In this document: positions 62,401 through 64,000 of the stretch, piece after piece
Position numbering within the stretch: position 1 is the stretch's first letter
Layout: every line of letters begins with the position of its first letter
Source of the DNA: Nipponacmea schrenckii
Lineage: Eukaryota > Mollusca > Gastropoda > Lottiidae
NCBI GenBank assembly: GCA_030562195.1
Contig: CM060201.1
Location: 29,308,067 to 29,372,066, forward strand
Length of the DNA: 64,000 nt
Direction: 5' to 3'
Translations under genes and position numbers: made by a program
The notes under the pieces: generated by a model
The model's database searches: none
The model's input: only the letters and a program-made list of their open reading frames with translations
Told to the model about the DNA's origin: nothing

Positions 62401-63215
62401 GTGAAAGACCATATATCTGTGGTGCTTGTGGAGTCCAATATAGCCAGAGTCATAGTTTAAAGAGTCACATTATCAACAAACATGATGGTATTATGTCTTA
62501 CTATATCAAAGAAAAGAGAACCCGCTCACCAAGAGGTATGGGCTACCTAGCTAATGCAATGAACGGTTCTGAAAATAACATGTTCAAACTTCCACCACCA
62601 CTTTTACCACATGGCATTCCAGGCTTACCACACAATTTCGATTTGAGCAAATCTATGGAAATGATGAGACAGAATGAGCAGATCATGTCCCAACAATCAC
62701 CACATTTTCCAAGTAAGATGCCCTTTATGAATGGCCACGCTTCTCCAAATTATGGAGATGTTCCTGCAAACAGAAGTCCAGGTTCATTCCAGATGCCCGC
62801 CAATGCTCAGATGCCAAGCACTCCAATTCCATCATTGCCAACTTACCAAACCAGCAGTTCCCCAGCTCCATTAACACCAAACCACAGTTTGAACACCAAA
62901 AAGCAAAATGAAAGTGACGAATGTGGAGCCATTGATTTGAGCAAGAAAAATGAACCAGTGGAGAAGTATGTTATGTCTCCAATGAAGGAAAAGAATGTCA
63001 TTAAAAATGAGAATCCTCATGCTTTATGTGCCAATTGTCTGTATGCTCCTAAGCTCAAGATGCTGCGACTTAATGTAGTGAAGATGCTGAGTATTCTAGT
63101 TCCTAATTTGAATTTTGAGGAGAAAGGAATAAGTGCTGATAGCGATTCTGTGGATGAATTGCTCCAGGATGTTATTGAAAGTAATACCCATGAAGAAGAC
63201 ATGACTGCTGAATAA
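62401..63215 (+). CDS. C2H2 zinc-finger transcription factor, coding exon 2 (residues 418-688, C-terminus)
   Basis: Begins with the linker ERPY and finger 3 (C424, C427, H440, H445). A basic stretch (KEKRTRSPRG) follows, then a Pro/Met-rich region. FDLSKS (497-502) and AIDLSKK (594-600) resemble the CtBP-binding PxDLS motif. The last 60 residues hold a CxxC pair (C627, C630: CANCLYAPKLKMLRLNVVKML) and an acidic helix-like end with DSVDELLQDVIESN, which looks conserved and may be a dimer or cofactor surface. Stop TAA at 63213-63215. The total protein is 688 residues. Expected action is repression with CtBP at target genes. That is inference from the motif, and no family name can be given. Confidence 0.93.
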
Positions 63216-64000
63216 AGTCTAAACTGCTATATAGAACTGATGCATGATCAATCACAAATATTTTGTGGACAAGAAATCCTATTTAGAGTGCTCTTTTTTT
63301 TTATTTTCGTTTATGAAACTGTCTCTAGAGAGTGCATTTGTTTCATTTTTATAACATTATTATGCACTTGTTAACATTAGACAATGGTAGGTGGTGCATG
63401 GAATTAGCTCCAAAAATGGAGTGTGCAATAGACCAAACATGTCATCCAACATCTAATCATATCGTCATTAGTACTTAGTACCAGTGGTCACATGATTCAA
63501 CCAAGAACCACTTATTATATTGCAATGTATTTGTGAAAGTGTAGTGTTTACCCTGATTAGAGAGTGTTTAAAGGGGCATAACTCTTATTGTGAATTTCCA
63601 AAGACCAACTTAAACATATTATGCATCATCATTTTATCACTAGAGCATAGTTGCACTTCATCTTAGATCAAACATTTCAGTCAAACTGAACCCTTCATTT
63701 GTTTCATTTGTCAGTATTCATCTATTAGTTTAATGTTTTTTACAAATATTTAGGACATAGATGATTATTCTCACGTTATGTGAAATATTGCATGTGGACT
63801 TGATTATCAAGGATATTTTCATTGCATTGCTAAAAGAGCATTATTAACGTTTCAAAATTTGTCAAATCGGATTTACATAAACCATTTGATCTCGTTTCAT
63901 TGATGTTTCATTACTTAAGTCCATTCCATTCATCTCATGTAGATGCTTAAAGCATACCATTTTAAAAAATTCCAATTGCATATGTTGTATTATGCAGATA
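63216..64000 (+). other. 3' untranslated region and downstream sequence
   Basis: AT-rich sequence after the stop codon. An AATAAA at 63211-63216 overlaps the stop itself and is too early to be the working signal. No other clear AATAAA or ATTAAA was seen before the window edge, so the 3' UTR probably continues beyond 64000. Confidence 0.6.

Noticed and set aside
63211..63216. AATAAA as polyadenylation signal of the zinc-finger gene
   Set aside because: It overlaps the stop codon, so cleavage there would leave almost no 3' UTR; it is probably coincidental.

Overview
The window is animal nuclear DNA: strongly AT-rich, with spliced genes using GT-AG introns, long introns, and many short non-autonomous repeats. 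A tRNA-derived SINE family with a conserved internal block and a CATT-type tail, several short inverted-repeat elements, and the two gene families present fit a lophotrochozoan, most likely a bivalve mollusc. That taxonomic placement is inference, not something the sequence proves.

Two genes are supported, arranged head to head around a CpG-richer segment at about 34.43-34.85 kb. On the minus strand are the first three coding exons of fuzzy (FUZ), the planar cell polarity and ciliogenesis effector (34451-34528, 33883-34004, 29741-29894). They join in phase to give residues 1-118, the first longin domain. I could not find exon 4 or later exons between 29.74 kb and the left edge. They lie in that stretch unrecognised, or beyond base 1.

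On the plus strand a transcription-factor gene ends the window (60887-62138 and 62401-63215; 688 aa). It has three C2H2 zinc fingers, an acidic/Ser-rich N-terminal part, a CtBP-type DLSKK motif and a conserved-looking C-terminal segment. A strong splice donor at 34645/34646, just beyond the FUZ start, suggests a non-coding first exon on the plus strand. If it belongs to the zinc-finger gene, that gene has a 26-kb first intron. This link is inferred.

The left half (1-29.7 kb) holds repeats: minisatellites at 1773-1901 (31 bp), 9418-9755 (77 bp), 11895-13205 (38 bp, about 28 good copies), 14190-14480 (about 24 bp) and 21588-22330 (31 bp, about 22 copies, broken by a copy of its own flank). There are also two inverted-repeat elements of one family (5355-5782, 23831-24090), another at 18267-18480, SINE copies (1-110 minus, 17880-18140, 32143-32402), and a decayed 28S rRNA fragment (18944-19130). 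The most unusual structure is at 29.84-31.55 kb. About eight degenerate 68-70 bp units there are copies of the FUZ intron 2/exon 3 boundary, including the 3' splice site and the first codons of exon 3. A 1,057-bp TTAA-flanked element with perfect 14-bp terminal inverted repeats is inserted in the middle of one unit.

The interval 34.65-60.85 kb has no recognisable coding sequence. It carries two small tandem repeats and a few higher-complexity stretches that could be regulatory.
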